Shown piece by piece: positions 35,452-44,395 of a stretch of DNA of 64,000 nt; positions within the stretch are counted from its first letter, which is position 1; the number at the start of each line of letters is the position of its first letter. The translations under genes were made by a program, and so were the position numbers. The stretch is taken from contig NZ_JACARC010000012.1 in assembly GCF_013386825.1 (NCBI RefSeq), positions 21,573 through 85,572 on the forward strand. Reading direction: 5' to 3'. The notes below the pieces were generated by a model. That model saw nothing but the letters and a program-made list of their open reading frames with translations, was not told the origin of the DNA and did no database searches. Source of the DNA: Pseudomonas sp. IPO3778. GTDB lineage: Bacteria > Pseudomonadota > Gammaproteobacteria > Pseudomonadales > Pseudomonadaceae.

Positions 35452-37038
35452 TCACCACACCTGGCCTTGACGCTTCAACTCCAGGCGTCGCACAAACTCC
35501 TCCAGCACCAGGGAATACAAGTCGTCTTGCAGGTAGGCGTCTTCGATGCCGGCGTCCATGTTGGGGTTGTCGTTGACCTCGATCACCACCACTTTATCGC
35601 CGGATTGCTTGAGGTCCACGCCGTACAGGCCGTCGCCGATCAGGTTGGCGGTTTTCACCGCCAGTTCCACCACCGCCTTGGGCGCCTCGTGGACCGCCAA
35701 GGTACGGCACTCGCCGTTGATGTCCTGGCCGATGGCCTTGTGGTTGTAGATCTGCCAATGGCCCTTGGACATGAAGTACTGGCAGGCAAAGATCGGTTTG
35801 CGGTTGAGCACGCCGATGCGCCAGTCGTACTCGGTGTAGAAAAATTCCTGGGCCAGCAACAACACCGAATGTTCGAACAGTTCGGCGGTGGCGGTCAGCA
35901 GCGCTTGCTGGCTTTCGACCTTGATCACGCCGCGGGAGAAACACCCGTCGGGGATCTTCAGCACCAGCGGGAAGCCGAGGCGCTCGCCCACCCGTTCGAA
36001 ATCTTCGGGTCGCTCCTTGTAGAGAATTTCGGTGGCGGGCATGCCCAATTGATGGCTTTTCAGCAGGTCGGTGAGGTAGACCTTGTTGGTGCAGCGCAGG
36101 ATCGACGCCGGGTCGTCCATCACCACCAGCCCTTCGCTCTCGGCCTTTTTGGCAAAGCGGTAGGTGTGGTTGTCGACGCTGGTGGTCTCGCGGATCAGCA
36201 AGGCGTCGTATTCGGCCAGGCGGGCGTAGTCCTTGCGTTCGATCAGCTCGACATCGATGCCCAGCCCCTTGCCGACCCGTACGAAATTCTCCAGGGCGCG
36301 GGCGTTGGAAGGCGGCAATTGTTCCTGCGGGTCGTGGAGGATCGCCAGGTCGTAGCGGGCCAGACGGCGGGAGCGCGGTTGCCGCCAGATCTTGCGGCTG
36401 AAGTTGTCCAGGGCATTGGCAAATTGATCTTCCTGATCATCGCGCAACTTGTGCAGCACCCCGGATTTAATACCTTCGATGTGCCAGCCGTTATTCTTGC
36501 GGAACTCAACTAACAGAATCGGACAGGGAAACGCTTCAAACAACTGCCGGGCCAAATCCTGCAAGGGTTCAATATTGGTTCGGCCAAAATAAAGTGTCAG
36601 GGTAAAGCCTTCGGTGTTGCTGTAGAGATGATGACTCAAGGCTTTATCAAGGGTTTTATCCAGGTCATCCAGGGCCAGGCCGTACAGCGACTTTTTCGTC
36701 AGTTCGCTGATGGTGCGCACCGACGGAATGACCTTGTGGCCCCGCGCCTCGGCCAGCAGCGAGCAGTAGTAACCGTGCCCCAGGTACTTGTAGCTGCGGC
36801 ACAGGTTGATCACCTGCACCCGCTTGCCCGTCTCGTTTTCCCGGGTTTGCTCCAGGTACTCCTGGGCGGTGACGATGTCTTCGCTGGGGAAGTACGACGC
36901 CCAGTCTTCCTTGCGCTCGACAATGATCACGACTTGACTTGCACTCTTGGGAGGGCTGGAAAAATAACCGCTGGAAGTTATTGTCGCCGACACGGTTTGC
37001 TCGGATACTTCACGCCAATGACCTTGTACCGCTGACAT
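35452..37038 (-). CDS. RimK-like ATP-grasp ligase with N-terminal RLAN domain
   Basis: The 528-residue protein has an N-terminal RimK-associated (RLAN) domain (about 15-210) and a C-terminal ATP-grasp ligase (about 280-510). ATP-grasp marks are FPLVLKIPDGCFSRGVIKVES (lysine and glycine-rich loop) and VVVIEVNDNPNMDAGIED (metal-binding Glu/Asn). RimK-type enzymes add amino acids to a carboxyl end, for example glutamate to ribosomal protein S6. The substrate here is unknown. It is divergent from the GNAT-C39 gene (95-bp gap) and followed by the CorA-like gene. Confidence 0.8.
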   Translation of the reverse strand: MSAVQGHWREVSEQTVSATITSSGYFSSPPKSASQVVIIVERKEDWASYFPSEDIVTAQEYLEQTRENETGKRVQVINLCRSYKYLGHGYYCSLLAEARGHKVIPSVRTISELTKKSLYGLALDDLDKTLDKALSHHLYSNTEGFTLTLYFGRTNIEPLQDLARQLFEAFPCPILLVEFRKNNGWHIEGIKSGVLHKLRDDQEDQFANALDNFSRKIWRQPRSRRLARYDLAILHDPQEQLPPSNARALENFVRVGKGLGIDVELIERKDYARLAEYDALLIRETTSVDNHTYRFAKKAESEGLVVMDDPASILRCTNKVYLTDLLKSHQLGMPATEILYKERPEDFERVGERLGFPLVLKIPDGCFSRGVIKVESQQALLTATAELFEHSVLLLAQEFFYTEYDWRIGVLNRKPIFACQYFMSKGHWQIYNHKAIGQDINGECRTLAVHEAPKAVVELAVKTANLIGDGLYGVDLKQSGDKVVVIEVNDNPNMDAGIEDAYLQDDLYSLVLEEFVRRLELKRQGQVW

Positions 37039-37132
37039 AGTGATTGATCCGCTTTAGAGAACTAGACCTTTTCTATTAAGCACGATCTTTTAGAGAAGTC
37101 CCGTTTCGTTACGTAACTTTTACGGCGGTCAC

Positions 37133-38251
37133 ATGGCTCTTTCCTTTCGCGTTGCAACACCCGATGACGTGCCGTCATTGGTGGCACTGGAACAGCACTG
37201 TTTCACCACGGACCGGCTCTCCACCCGCAGCTTCCAATGGATGGTCAGCCGTGCCCACGGGCAACTGCTGGTGGCGGAAAACGACGGCGATTTGCTCGGC
37301 TACGCCCTGGTGCTGTTCCACCGGGGCACGTCCCTGGCGCGCCTGTATTCCATCGCCATCGCCGAGTCCTCCCGGGGCCTGGGCTTGGGCAAGCAATTGC
37401 TGACGCGCATCGAAGCCTGCGCCGTGGAACACGACTGCGCCTACCTGCGCCTGGAAGTGCGCACCGACAACCCCGGCGCCATTGCCCTGTACGAGCGCAA
37501 TGGCTACCGACGCTTTGCCTTGATCAACGACTATTACGAAGACCACGCTGCCGCCCTGCGCCTGGAAAAACGCATCCTCCAGCACCAGGACGCGCGGGCG
37601 TTGAGCGTGCCCTATTACCAACAGACCACCGACTTCACCTGCGGCGCCGCCAGCCTGTTGATGGCCATGGGCGCCCTGGAGCCTGCGCGGGTGGCCCAGC
37701 GCCGGGAAGAACTGCAGATCTGGCGCGAGGCAACCACCGTATTCATGACCGCCGGCCATGGCGGTTGCAGCCCGCAAGGCCTGGCCCTGGCCGCCTGGCG
37801 CCGGGGCTTTCGGGTGCGCATGCAGGTCAACGTCAGCGGGCCGTTGTTTCTCGATGGCGTACGGGATCAGCATAAAAAAGATGTCATGCGTTTGGTGCAT
37901 GACGCCTTCGAGGAAGAACTGGCATTGAGCGACGTTGAGCGCGTACTCGGCGGCCCGCTGGATTTACCCCAGGTACTGCGGGACGGCGGCCAGCCCCTGG
38001 TGTTGATCAGCAGCTACCGGTTGACCCGCTCCAAGTCGCCCCACTGGGTGATCGTCACCGACTGCGACGAAGACTTCGTGTACCTGCACGACCCGGACGT
38101 CGACCACAGCCAGCATCGCCAACCCATGGACTGCCAGCATTTGCCGGTCAGCCACGGGGAGTTCGAGCGAATGTGCCGGTTCGGCAACAACAAATTGCGC
38201 GCGGCGGTGGTGGTGTTTCCCAGGCCCGATGGGCCTCCAGACATCAGCTAA
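37133..38251 (+). CDS. GNAT acetyltransferase fused to a C39-like peptidase domain
   Basis: This 372-residue fusion has a RimI-like GNAT domain (about 1-150), with the acetyl-CoA loop SSRGLGLGKQLL and NPGAIALYERNGY. A papain-like C39/DUF3335 domain follows (about 158-365) with Cys170 in DFTCGAASLLMAMG, His304 in KSPHWVIVTD and Asp320 in YLHDPD as the likely triad. C39 peptidases usually remove leader peptides; here no transporter is attached. The divergent RimK-like ligase suggests a pathway that ligates, acetylates and cleaves a peptide or protein terminus. No substrate gene is evident. Confidence 0.8.
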   Translation: MALSFRVATPDDVPSLVALEQHCFTTDRLSTRSFQWMVSRAHGQLLVAENDGDLLGYALVLFHRGTSLARLYSIAIAESSRGLGLGKQLLTRIEACAVEHDCAYLRLEVRTDNPGAIALYERNGYRRFALINDYYEDHAAALRLEKRILQHQDARALSVPYYQQTTDFTCGAASLLMAMGALEPARVAQRREELQIWREATTVFMTAGHGGCSPQGLALAAWRRGFRVRMQVNVSGPLFLDGVRDQHKKDVMRLVHDAFEEELALSDVERVLGGPLDLPQVLRDGGQPLVLISSYRLTRSKSPHWVIVTDCDEDFVYLHDPDVDHSQHRQPMDCQHLPVSHGEFERMCRFGNNKLRAAVVVFPRPDGPPDIS

Positions 38252-38295
38252 CCTGTGGTTCACCACTGAACACAACTGCGGAGTCAGGAGCGTCC

Positions 38296-38892
38296 ATGTT
38301 TCGATTCATAAAAATCACCGCCGCAGGCGGAATCGTATTTATCGTTCCCCTGTTGCTGATCGTGATCCTGGTCGAGAAAGCCTTACGCATCCTGGAAGGC
38401 CCGGTGTTAAAGCTGATGCCCATACTGGCCGGCAAAAGTGTGGCGGGGATTACCTTGTTCACCGTCGTGGCGCTGATCGCAATCGTCCTGATCTGCTTTT
38501 TGGCGGGGCTGGCGGCCAAGACAACACCGGCCAAGGCGTTTCTGCGCTTCCTCGAAGAAAACATTCTGGGCAAGGTACCGGGTTATCAGTTGCTCAAAGA
38601 AGCCACGTCACGCGTGGCCGGCCTGGAAGACCTGGAAGGCACGCGGATAGGGCTCATCAGCAACGATGAGGGGTGGCTGTTCTGCCTGGTGCCCGAGCAG
38701 GAAAACAACGGCTGGCTAACGGTGTACATCCCGGATGCAGGGCCCAGCGGCGCTACGGCCGGGGAACTCAAATTGTTCCCCGCCGCCAAGGTGCGAATCA
38801 CCGGGCTTGCGTGCCTGCCCGTACTCACCTGCCTGCGCCTGGGAGGCCGGGGCGCGCTGGCCCTCGCCGAGCCCTGGTTACCGAAAGACTGA
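38296..38892 (+). CDS. DUF502 membrane protein
   Basis: The 198-residue protein has two membrane helices (about 6-28 and 50-75) and a C-terminal soluble domain, as in the DUF502 family. Motifs include FIVPLLLIVILV and GKVPGYQLLKEATSRVAG. The ATG at 38296 follows AGTCAGGAGCGTCC. It lies 44 bp after the GNAT-C39 gene on the same strand and might be co-transcribed. No function is established for the family in bacteria. Confidence 0.82.
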   Translation: MFRFIKITAAGGIVFIVPLLLIVILVEKALRILEGPVLKLMPILAGKSVAGITLFTVVALIAIVLICFLAGLAAKTTPAKAFLRFLEENILGKVPGYQLLKEATSRVAGLEDLEGTRIGLISNDEGWLFCLVPEQENNGWLTVYIPDAGPSGATAGELKLFPAAKVRITGLACLPVLTCLRLGGRGALALAEPWLPKD

Positions 38893-38905
38893 CGCCCCGA
38901 TCAAT

Positions 38906-39997
38906 CTAGGCGACCTGCTTGATCCCGGCCTTGGCCTCCAGCTCGCGCACCAGCGGCAGCACGCGCTGGCCGAAGTACTCGACTTCTTCCTGGAAGTGCA
39001 GGAAGCCGGCCAGCACCAGGTCCACGCCGACGGCCTTCAGGGCGACGATGCGTTCGGCGATCTGCTGCGGGGTGCCGATCAGGTTGGTCTTGAAGCCGTC
39101 GTTGTATTGCACCAGGTCTTCGAAGGTCGACTTGGCCCAGTTGCCCTCGCCTTCCGGTGAGGCTTTGCCTGCCTGCTTCGCCGCGTCGCCAAACGCATTG
39201 ACGGCTTCCGGGTCGGCCTGCTCGATGATTTGCGCAAGCACGGCGCGGGCTTCTTCCTCGGTGTCCCGGGCGATCACAAACGCGTTCACGCCGACTTTCA
39301 CCGAGTGATTATTCGCGGCCGCCTTGGTCCGAATGTCATCGACCTGGGCCTTGATGCCTTCCGGGGTGTTGCCGTTGGTGAAGTACCAGTCCGACACCCG
39401 TGCGGCCATGTCCCGCGCCGCCCGGGAGCTGCCGCCCTGGAAGATTTCCGGGTGCGGCTCGCCCAGTGGCTTGGGTTTGAGGCTGTAGTTGTTGAAGCGG
39501 TAAAAGTCGCCCTTGAAGGTGAAGTTGTCCTGGGTCCAGATGCCTTTCAGGGCGCGGATGAATTCCTCGGAACGCCGATAACGCTCGTCGTGCTCCAGCC
39601 AGTGTTCGCCGATCGCCTGGAACTCGCCCTTGAACCAGCCGCTGACGATATTCACGGCGACGCGGCCATTGGTGAGTTGGTCGATGGTTGCCAGTTGCTT
39701 GGCCGCCAGGGCCGGTTGCCAAGGGCCGGGCAGGATGGCCGCAATCACCTTGAGTTTGGTGGTGGCCGCCAGCAACGCGTGGCTGAACGCGACGGACTCA
39801 TGCTGGTATTCGGCGCCATAACCGGCGGTGAAGCGAATCTGCGTGAGGGCGTAGTCAAACCCGGCCTCTTCGGCGAGCTGCGCCAGCTTGCGGTTGTAGT
39901 CGATGCCCCAGTGGGTGCGCTGTTCGATCTTGCTGACCACCAGCCCACCGCTGACGTTGGGCACCCAGTAGGCAAATTTGACGGCTTGCTGACTCAT
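38906..39997 (-). CDS. sfnG: FMNH2-dependent dimethyl sulfone monooxygenase
   Basis: SfnG converts dimethyl sulfone to methanesulfinate so that sulfur can be released under sulfate limitation. The 363-residue protein is a luciferase-like, two-component monooxygenase. Its N-terminus AVKFAYWVPNVSGGLVVSKI and the motifs NGRVAVNIVSGWFKGEF and EIFQGGSSRAARDMA are those of SfnG/SsuD-type enzymes. The ATG at 39997 gives the family length; a longer upstream frame is not supported. A sigma-54-type promoter lies at 40036-40051. The flavin reductase partner is not in the window. Confidence 0.9.
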   Translation of the reverse strand: MSQQAVKFAYWVPNVSGGLVVSKIEQRTHWGIDYNRKLAQLAEEAGFDYALTQIRFTAGYGAEYQHESVAFSHALLAATTKLKVIAAILPGPWQPALAAKQLATIDQLTNGRVAVNIVSGWFKGEFQAIGEHWLEHDERYRRSEEFIRALKGIWTQDNFTFKGDFYRFNNYSLKPKPLGEPHPEIFQGGSSRAARDMAARVSDWYFTNGNTPEGIKAQVDDIRTKAAANNHSVKVGVNAFVIARDTEEEARAVLAQIIEQADPEAVNAFGDAAKQAGKASPEGEGNWAKSTFEDLVQYNDGFKTNLIGTPQQIAERIVALKAVGVDLVLAGFLHFQEEVEYFGQRVLPLVRELEAKAGIKQVA

Positions 39998-40035
39998 TGA
40001 ACGGTACCTCGCGCATTGGGATGTACACGCTCTTG

Positions 40036-40051
40036 AGCAGCAAGTGTGCCA
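40036..40051 (-). promoter_or_regulatory. Sigma-54-type promoter of sfnG
   Basis: On the minus strand TGGCACACTTGCTGCT has the GG and GC dinucleotides at the obligatory 10-nt spacing (-24/-12). The implied start of transcription is about 29 nt before the sfnG ATG. In P. putida, sfnG is driven by sigma-54 with the enhancer protein SfnR. Confidence 0.6.
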
Positions 40052-40150
40052 GTGGCAGCCAGAGCCACGCGCTACAGGCCTTTGCACGGTGAACTGGCTG
40101 GAAAACACCCCCTGCAGCGGTGTCATGGATTGCAGCTGTTTGTCGTTTCG

Positions 40151-40168
40151 CTGTTGCCACAGCAACAG
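40151..40168. promoter_or_regulatory. Inverted repeat between sfnG and the sfnB-like gene, possible enhancer site
   Basis: CTGTTGC-CACA-GCAACAG is a perfect 7-bp dyad. It lies about 100 bp upstream of the sfnG -24 element and about 42 bp upstream of the sfnB-like -24 element. This location fits a shared upstream activating site for an SfnR-like enhancer-binding protein. The assignment is inference. Confidence 0.5.
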
Positions 40169-40208
40169 TTGAATCCACTCTGCCCCCATAAACACGGGTT
40201 GTTGCCCC

Positions 40209-40225
40209 CGGCATGGACTGTGCAA
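40209..40225 (+). promoter_or_regulatory. Sigma-54-type promoter of the sfnB-like gene
   Basis: CGGCATGGACTGTGCAA has GG at 40210 and GC at 40222 with 10 nt between, close to the TGGCAC-N5-TTGCA consensus. The predicted start of transcription is about 26 nt before the ATG at 40261. Confidence 0.55.
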
Positions 40226-40260
40226 AGGCTCCCGTATTCAACTGCCCAGGAGCCGTCCCC

Positions 40261-41496
40261 ATGACCGAACACCACGTGATCAATCCACTCTCCACCGGCG
40301 TCGATTATCCCGCCCTGGCCGCACGCTTCCGGCCGATTTTCCAGCGCATCGCCGAGGGTGCCGTAGAACGCGAACAAACCCGCGCCCTGCCCTACGAGCC
40401 CATCCAGTGGCTCAAGCAAGCCGGCTTCGGCGCCGTGCGCGTGCCGGTGGAATACGGCGGTGGCGGCGCCTCCCTGCCGCAGTTGTTTGAATTGCTGATC
40501 GAACTGGCCGAAGCCGACTCCAACGTGCCCCAGGCCCTGCGCGGGCACTTCGCGTTCGCCGAAGACCGCCTGAACGCCGCACCCGGCGCGGCGCGGGACA
40601 TCTGGTTCAAGCGCTTTGTGGACGGCGATATCGTCGGCTGCGCCTGGACCGAAATCGGCAGCGTGGCCATCGGCGATGTCGTGACCAAAGTCAGCCCGGA
40701 CGGCGATAAATGGAAACTCAACGGTGAAAAGTTCTACAGCACCGGCAGCCTGTTTTCCGACTGGATCGACGTCTACGCCCAACGCAGCGACACCGGCGGT
40801 GACGTGATTGCCGCCACCCGCACCCGCCAGCCGGGCGTGGTGCAAAGTGATGACTGGGACGGCTTCGGCCAGCGCACCACCGGCAGCGGCACCTCGCGCT
40901 TTACCGACGCCGTCGTGGAGGCTGAAAACCTCATCGACTTTGCCACCCGCTTCAAATACCAGACCGCGTTTTACCAGTTGGTGCTGCTCGCCACCCTGGC
41001 CGGCATCGGCCGCGCCGCCCTCAAGGATGTGGCGCATCAGGTGCGCAGCCGCAAACGGATCTACAGCCACGGCAACGCGGCCCATGTGAGCCAGGATGCG
41101 CAGATTCAGCAGGTGGTGGGTGAAGTGGCGGCACGGGTATACGCTGCCGAAGCCAGTGCGCTGAAAGCCGCGGTTCCGGCGCAGCGGGCTTATGTGGCGC
41201 GGTTCGGTGGGGACGATGCCGTGGAGCGCGCAGCCAATGTGGCTGCCGAGATTGAGTCAGCCACGGCGCAGGTGGTGGTCTCGGAACTGATCCAGCGTGC
41301 CACCAGCGAACTGTTCAACGCGCTGGGGGCCTCGGATGTGCGCCAGGGCAAAGCCCTCGACCGGCACTGGCGCAACGCACGGACGGTGTCGTCCCACAAC
41401 CCGGTGATCTACAAGGCGCGGATTGTCGGCGACTGGGTGATCAATGGCACCGAGCCGCCCTTTGTATGGCAGATCGGCAACGGGCCGGCGCGTTAA
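40261..41496 (+). CDS. Acyl-CoA dehydrogenase-like flavin monooxygenase (SfnB/DszC type)
   Basis: The 411-residue protein has the acyl-CoA dehydrogenase fold: an N-terminal helical domain (1-130), a beta domain (about 130-240, with GCAWTEIGS and KLNGEKFYSTGS) and a C-terminal helical domain ending with SSHNPVIYKARIVGDW. Proteins of this SfnB/DszC branch use reduced flavin for sulfur compound oxidation instead of dehydrogenating acyl-CoA. The AGGAG before the ATG at 40261 decides the start. It is divergent from sfnG and has its own sigma-54-type promoter. I would call it sfnB-like, without certainty on substrate. Confidence 0.82.
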   Translation: MTEHHVINPLSTGVDYPALAARFRPIFQRIAEGAVEREQTRALPYEPIQWLKQAGFGAVRVPVEYGGGGASLPQLFELLIELAEADSNVPQALRGHFAFAEDRLNAAPGAARDIWFKRFVDGDIVGCAWTEIGSVAIGDVVTKVSPDGDKWKLNGEKFYSTGSLFSDWIDVYAQRSDTGGDVIAATRTRQPGVVQSDDWDGFGQRTTGSGTSRFTDAVVEAENLIDFATRFKYQTAFYQLVLLATLAGIGRAALKDVAHQVRSRKRIYSHGNAAHVSQDAQIQQVVGEVAARVYAAEASALKAAVPAQRAYVARFGGDDAVERAANVAAEIESATAQVVVSELIQRATSELFNALGASDVRQGKALDRHWRNARTVSSHNPVIYKARIVGDWVINGTEPPFVWQIGNGPAR

Positions 41497-42278
41497 AACG
41501 CCAGCTTGAAGCCAATCATCACCAGCATGAACGCCAGGCACGGGCGCAATATCCCGTCCGGTACCTTGCCGGCCATGTGGCTGCCGACGTAAATCCCCGG
41601 CAGCGAACCCAGCAGCAGGAAGCCCAGCAAGTGCCAGTCCATGTTGCCCATGCTCGCGTGCCCCAGGCCTGCAACCAGGGTCAGTGGCACGGCGTGGGCG
41701 ATTTCGGTGCCCACCAGGCGCTTGGTGGCCAGGAACGGGTACAGGATAAACAGCGCCACGGTGCCCAGGGCGCCGGCGCCGATGGAGGTCAGGGCAACCA
41801 TGGTGCCGAGGATCGCGCCGGTGACGATGGTCAGTGCATTAAGGTTGCGCGGCGCCATCTTGTAGTCGTCGCCGGCATGCCGTTGGGCAAACGCCAATAA
41901 CCTGTTCTTGAACAGGATCGCCGTGGCCGTGAGCAACAGCACCACGCCCAGGGACTGCTTGATCACGGCGTTCAAGGCGGCGGGGTCGGTGTTCAGGCTC
42001 TTGAGGAACCACAGGGTCAACAACACCGCCGGCACGCTGCCCAGGGTCAGCCAACCGGTGATGGTCCAGTCGATGTTGCGGTTCTTGCTGTGAACCAGCA
42101 CGCCACCGGACTTGGTGATGGCCGCGTACAACAGGTCGGTGCCCACGGCCGTGGCCGGGTTGATGCCGAACCAGAGCAGGATCGGTGTCATCAAAGAACC
42201 CCCGCCGACACCGGTCATGCCGACGATAAACCCAACAACCAGGCCCGCAATCGAGAAACCAAAATTACCCACATCCAT
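41493..42278 (-). CDS. TauE/SafE (TSUP) family sulfite/sulfonate exporter-like protein
   Basis: The 261-residue membrane protein has eight predicted helices. It carries the TSUP repeats GLVVGFIVGMTGVGGGSLMTP and ILGTMVALTSIGAGALGTVAL, with the glycine-rich G(M/V)GGG turn in the first half. TSUP proteins move sulfite, sulfonates or related anions across the inner membrane. Its stop overlaps the end of the sfnB-like gene. The setting next to sulfur-oxidising monooxygenases suggests handling of sulfite or sulfinates. Confidence 0.85.
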   Translation of the reverse strand: MDVGNFGFSIAGLVVGFIVGMTGVGGGSLMTPILLWFGINPATAVGTDLLYAAITKSGGVLVHSKNRNIDWTITGWLTLGSVPAVLLTLWFLKSLNTDPAALNAVIKQSLGVVLLLTATAILFKNRLLAFAQRHAGDDYKMAPRNLNALTIVTGAILGTMVALTSIGAGALGTVALFILYPFLATKRLVGTEIAHAVPLTLVAGLGHASMGNMDWHLLGFLLLGSLPGIYVGSHMAGKVPDGILRPCLAFMLVMIGFKLAF

Positions 42279-42360
42279 TACAACTACCTGCGGCCTTATA
42301 AAATTCTGGCCGCAGCATAGCGATTTTTCTTATAACGACTTATATCAATACGATCTGACT

Positions 42361-43140
42361 TTATGCCTTTTTTGTCAGTCGCTGACTGCGGTACGCCTGG
42401 GTCTGATACGGGAAGGCCACCGTCTCGCGACCGCGCAAGTCCGGATGGGTGTCGATCAGGGTGTGTAATTGTTCGGTAACCCGCGCCTTTTCCGGCTCGG
42501 CCAGGGACGCGATAAAGCTCACGGAGAGAAAGCGGTCCATGATCACTTCCTGCGGGCTGCCTACATGGCTGTAGGGAAAGCAGGTCATTTCGGGGGCGGA
42601 AAAATACTCACCGGTGAACGCCTCGCGCCAACGGCCGGTGTGAAAACGCGGTGTATCACCCTCGTAGGGGGTGATGATTTCGGTGATCGCCGCGACCCAG
42701 TCCACCGACTCGTCCCGCACATTCCAGATCAGCCCCAGGCGCCCGTCCGGCTTGAGCACGCGGTGAATTTCCGCCAGGGCGGCCTCCGTAGCGAACCAGT
42801 GGAACGCCTGGGCACACACCAGCGCATCAGCGGTGGCCGCTTCCAGCGGGATGGCTTCGGCGGTGCCGGAAAGCAGGCGCACGTCCGGCAGCAGTTTCTG
42901 CAACTGCGCGCCCATGGCCCCTATCGGTTCGACCGCAATCAGCGTCGGCGCCACGGTGCTGAGCAAGCGCGTGAACTTGCCGGTGCCGGCGCCCAGGTCG
43001 ATGACGGTGGAGTGTGGATGGATCTGCAGGGCGTCGGTCAGCCAGCCCGTGAGTTGCCGTGGATAGTCCGGCCGGCCTTGGGCGTACGTGACGGCCTGAG
43101 TAGAGAAACCCTGTTGAGCAGACGTGTGAACACCGGTCAT
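42361..43140 (-). CDS. Class I SAM-dependent methyltransferase
   Basis: The 259-residue enzyme has a Rossmann methyltransferase core. Motif I is VIDLGAGTGKFTRLL (SAM binding), followed by an acidic residue in LIAVEPIG, then DALVCAQAFHWFATEAALAEI and LKPDGRLGLIWNV. It belongs to the broad UbiE/Methyltransf_11 group; HWF and WNVRD are typical of a subset that works on small molecules. The ATG at 43140 has GAGGAG 9 nt upstream; a TTG two codons earlier is the alternative. The target is unknown. Confidence 0.8.
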   Translation of the reverse strand: MTGVHTSAQQGFSTQAVTYAQGRPDYPRQLTGWLTDALQIHPHSTVIDLGAGTGKFTRLLSTVAPTLIAVEPIGAMGAQLQKLLPDVRLLSGTAEAIPLEAATADALVCAQAFHWFATEAALAEIHRVLKPDGRLGLIWNVRDESVDWVAAITEIITPYEGDTPRFHTGRWREAFTGEYFSAPEMTCFPYSHVGSPQEVIMDRFLSVSFIASLAEPEKARVTEQLHTLIDTHPDLRGRETVAFPYQTQAYRSQRLTKKA

Positions 43141-43277
43141 TGCCAATCGCTCCTCTGGTAGTGCGGGGGCCCGTAGTGTGCGCCTTTGCCGATTTATTTT
43201 CTAATCGCTGCATCCGTTTGTGCGTGTCGTGGGTAGTACAGGCAGCAGCGCCTCGCTGCCCTTATGGAGAGACACCG

Positions 43278-43796
43278 ATGAACGCCAAAGCAATGTTCTG
43301 CGTGACCTGCCTGTTAGCGGCTGCCCCCACCGCCTTTGCCCAGACCGTGCCCGACAGCATCAAGGTGCCGGACGGTCACAAGGTGGCGATGGAAACCACC
43401 GGCGTCGGCGAAATCACCTACGAATGCCGGGACAAGGCCAACGCCGTCGGCCAGACCGAATGGTTCTTCGTCGGGCCCAAGGCCGTGCTCAATGACCGCA
43501 GCGGCCAGGCAGTGGGCAGCTACTTCGGCCCGCCGGCCACCTGGCAGGCCAAGGACGGTTCGAAAGTCACCGGCACCCAGTTGGCGGTGGCGCCGTCCAG
43601 CGCGGGCAACCTGCCCTATCAATTGGTCAAGGCCAACCCCGCCGAAGGCAAGGGCGCCATGAGTGGCGTCGCGTATATCCAGCGGGTGGCCCTCAAGGGC
43701 GGCGTTGCGCCGAGCACCGAATGCACGGCGGCCAACAAGGGCAAGCAGGAAGTGGTGAAGTACCAGGCCGACTACATCTTCTGGGCGGCCAATTAA
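43278..43796 (+). CDS. DUF3455 exported protein
   Basis: The 172-residue protein has a signal peptide (about 1-22, ending TAFAQ) and a DUF3455 domain. The pattern is VPDGHKVAMETTGVGEITYEC, then WFFVGPKAVL, YFGPPATW and GVAYIQRVALKGGVAP, ending with ECTAANKGKQEVVKYQADYIFW. Two cysteines (in YECRDK and TECTAA) may pair. It is 65 bp upstream of an ECF sigma factor gene on the same strand, and similar pairings suggest a sensed or regulated envelope protein. The start follows ATGGAGAGACACCG. Confidence 0.85.
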   Translation: MNAKAMFCVTCLLAAAPTAFAQTVPDSIKVPDGHKVAMETTGVGEITYECRDKANAVGQTEWFFVGPKAVLNDRSGQAVGSYFGPPATWQAKDGSKVTGTQLAVAPSSAGNLPYQLVKANPAEGKGAMSGVAYIQRVALKGGVAPSTECTAANKGKQEVVKYQADYIFWAAN

Positions 43797-43861
43797 GTAA
43801 AGTCGTCTACGCTGCTGCAAAAGCGCCCCGGGCTCACCGCCGGGGCATCGACCTGGAAACC

Positions 43862-44395
43862 GTGTCCTTGCCTGAAACCGTTTTTGACTATGAAGCCTGC
43901 CTGCTGGCCTGCGCCCGGGGCGAACCACTGGCCCTGCGCCGCCTGTATCAACAGGAAAGCAGCCGGCTGCTGGGTGTCGCCGTGCGCATCGTGCGGGACA
44001 AGGCTTTGGCCGAAGACGTCGTGCATGACGCCTTTATCAAGGTCTGGAACGGCGCCGCCGGCTTTGACCCACACAAAGGCTCGGCGCGCGGCTGGGTGTA
44101 CAGCGTGACCCGGCACCTGGCGTTGAATGCGGTGCGCAGCAATGGCCGCGAAGTGCCCCTGGGCGAAGAGCATGAAACCGTGGAACACAGCGACACCTTC
44201 GAGTATCAGGCGCGCTCGGGGCGAATCTACCGTTGCCTCGAACAACTGGACCCGGGCCGCCGCACCTGCATCCTGCATGCGTATGTAGACGGTTACTCCC
44301 ACAGCGAAATCGCGCACAAACTCGGCACCCCGCTGGGCACCGTGAAAGCGTGGATCAAACGCAGCCTCGCGGCATTGCGTGAGTGCATGGCATGA
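43862..44395 (+). CDS. ECF-type RNA polymerase sigma factor
   Basis: The 177-residue sigma-70 family protein has region 2 (VRIVRDKALAEDVVHDAFIKVW) and region 4 (IAHKLGTPLGTVKAWIKRSL, a helix-turn-helix). The start is uncertain: GTG at 43862 has GGA about 5 nt upstream, and a TTG two codons later is possible. The stop overlaps the next start (ATGA), so sigma factor and anti-sigma are translationally coupled. It probably governs its own operon and envelope genes such as the DUF3455 protein upstream. Confidence 0.85.
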   Translation: MSLPETVFDYEACLLACARGEPLALRRLYQQESSRLLGVAVRIVRDKALAEDVVHDAFIKVWNGAAGFDPHKGSARGWVYSVTRHLALNAVRSNGREVPLGEEHETVEHSDTFEYQARSGRIYRCLEQLDPGRRTCILHAYVDGYSHSEIAHKLGTPLGTVKAWIKRSLAALRECMA

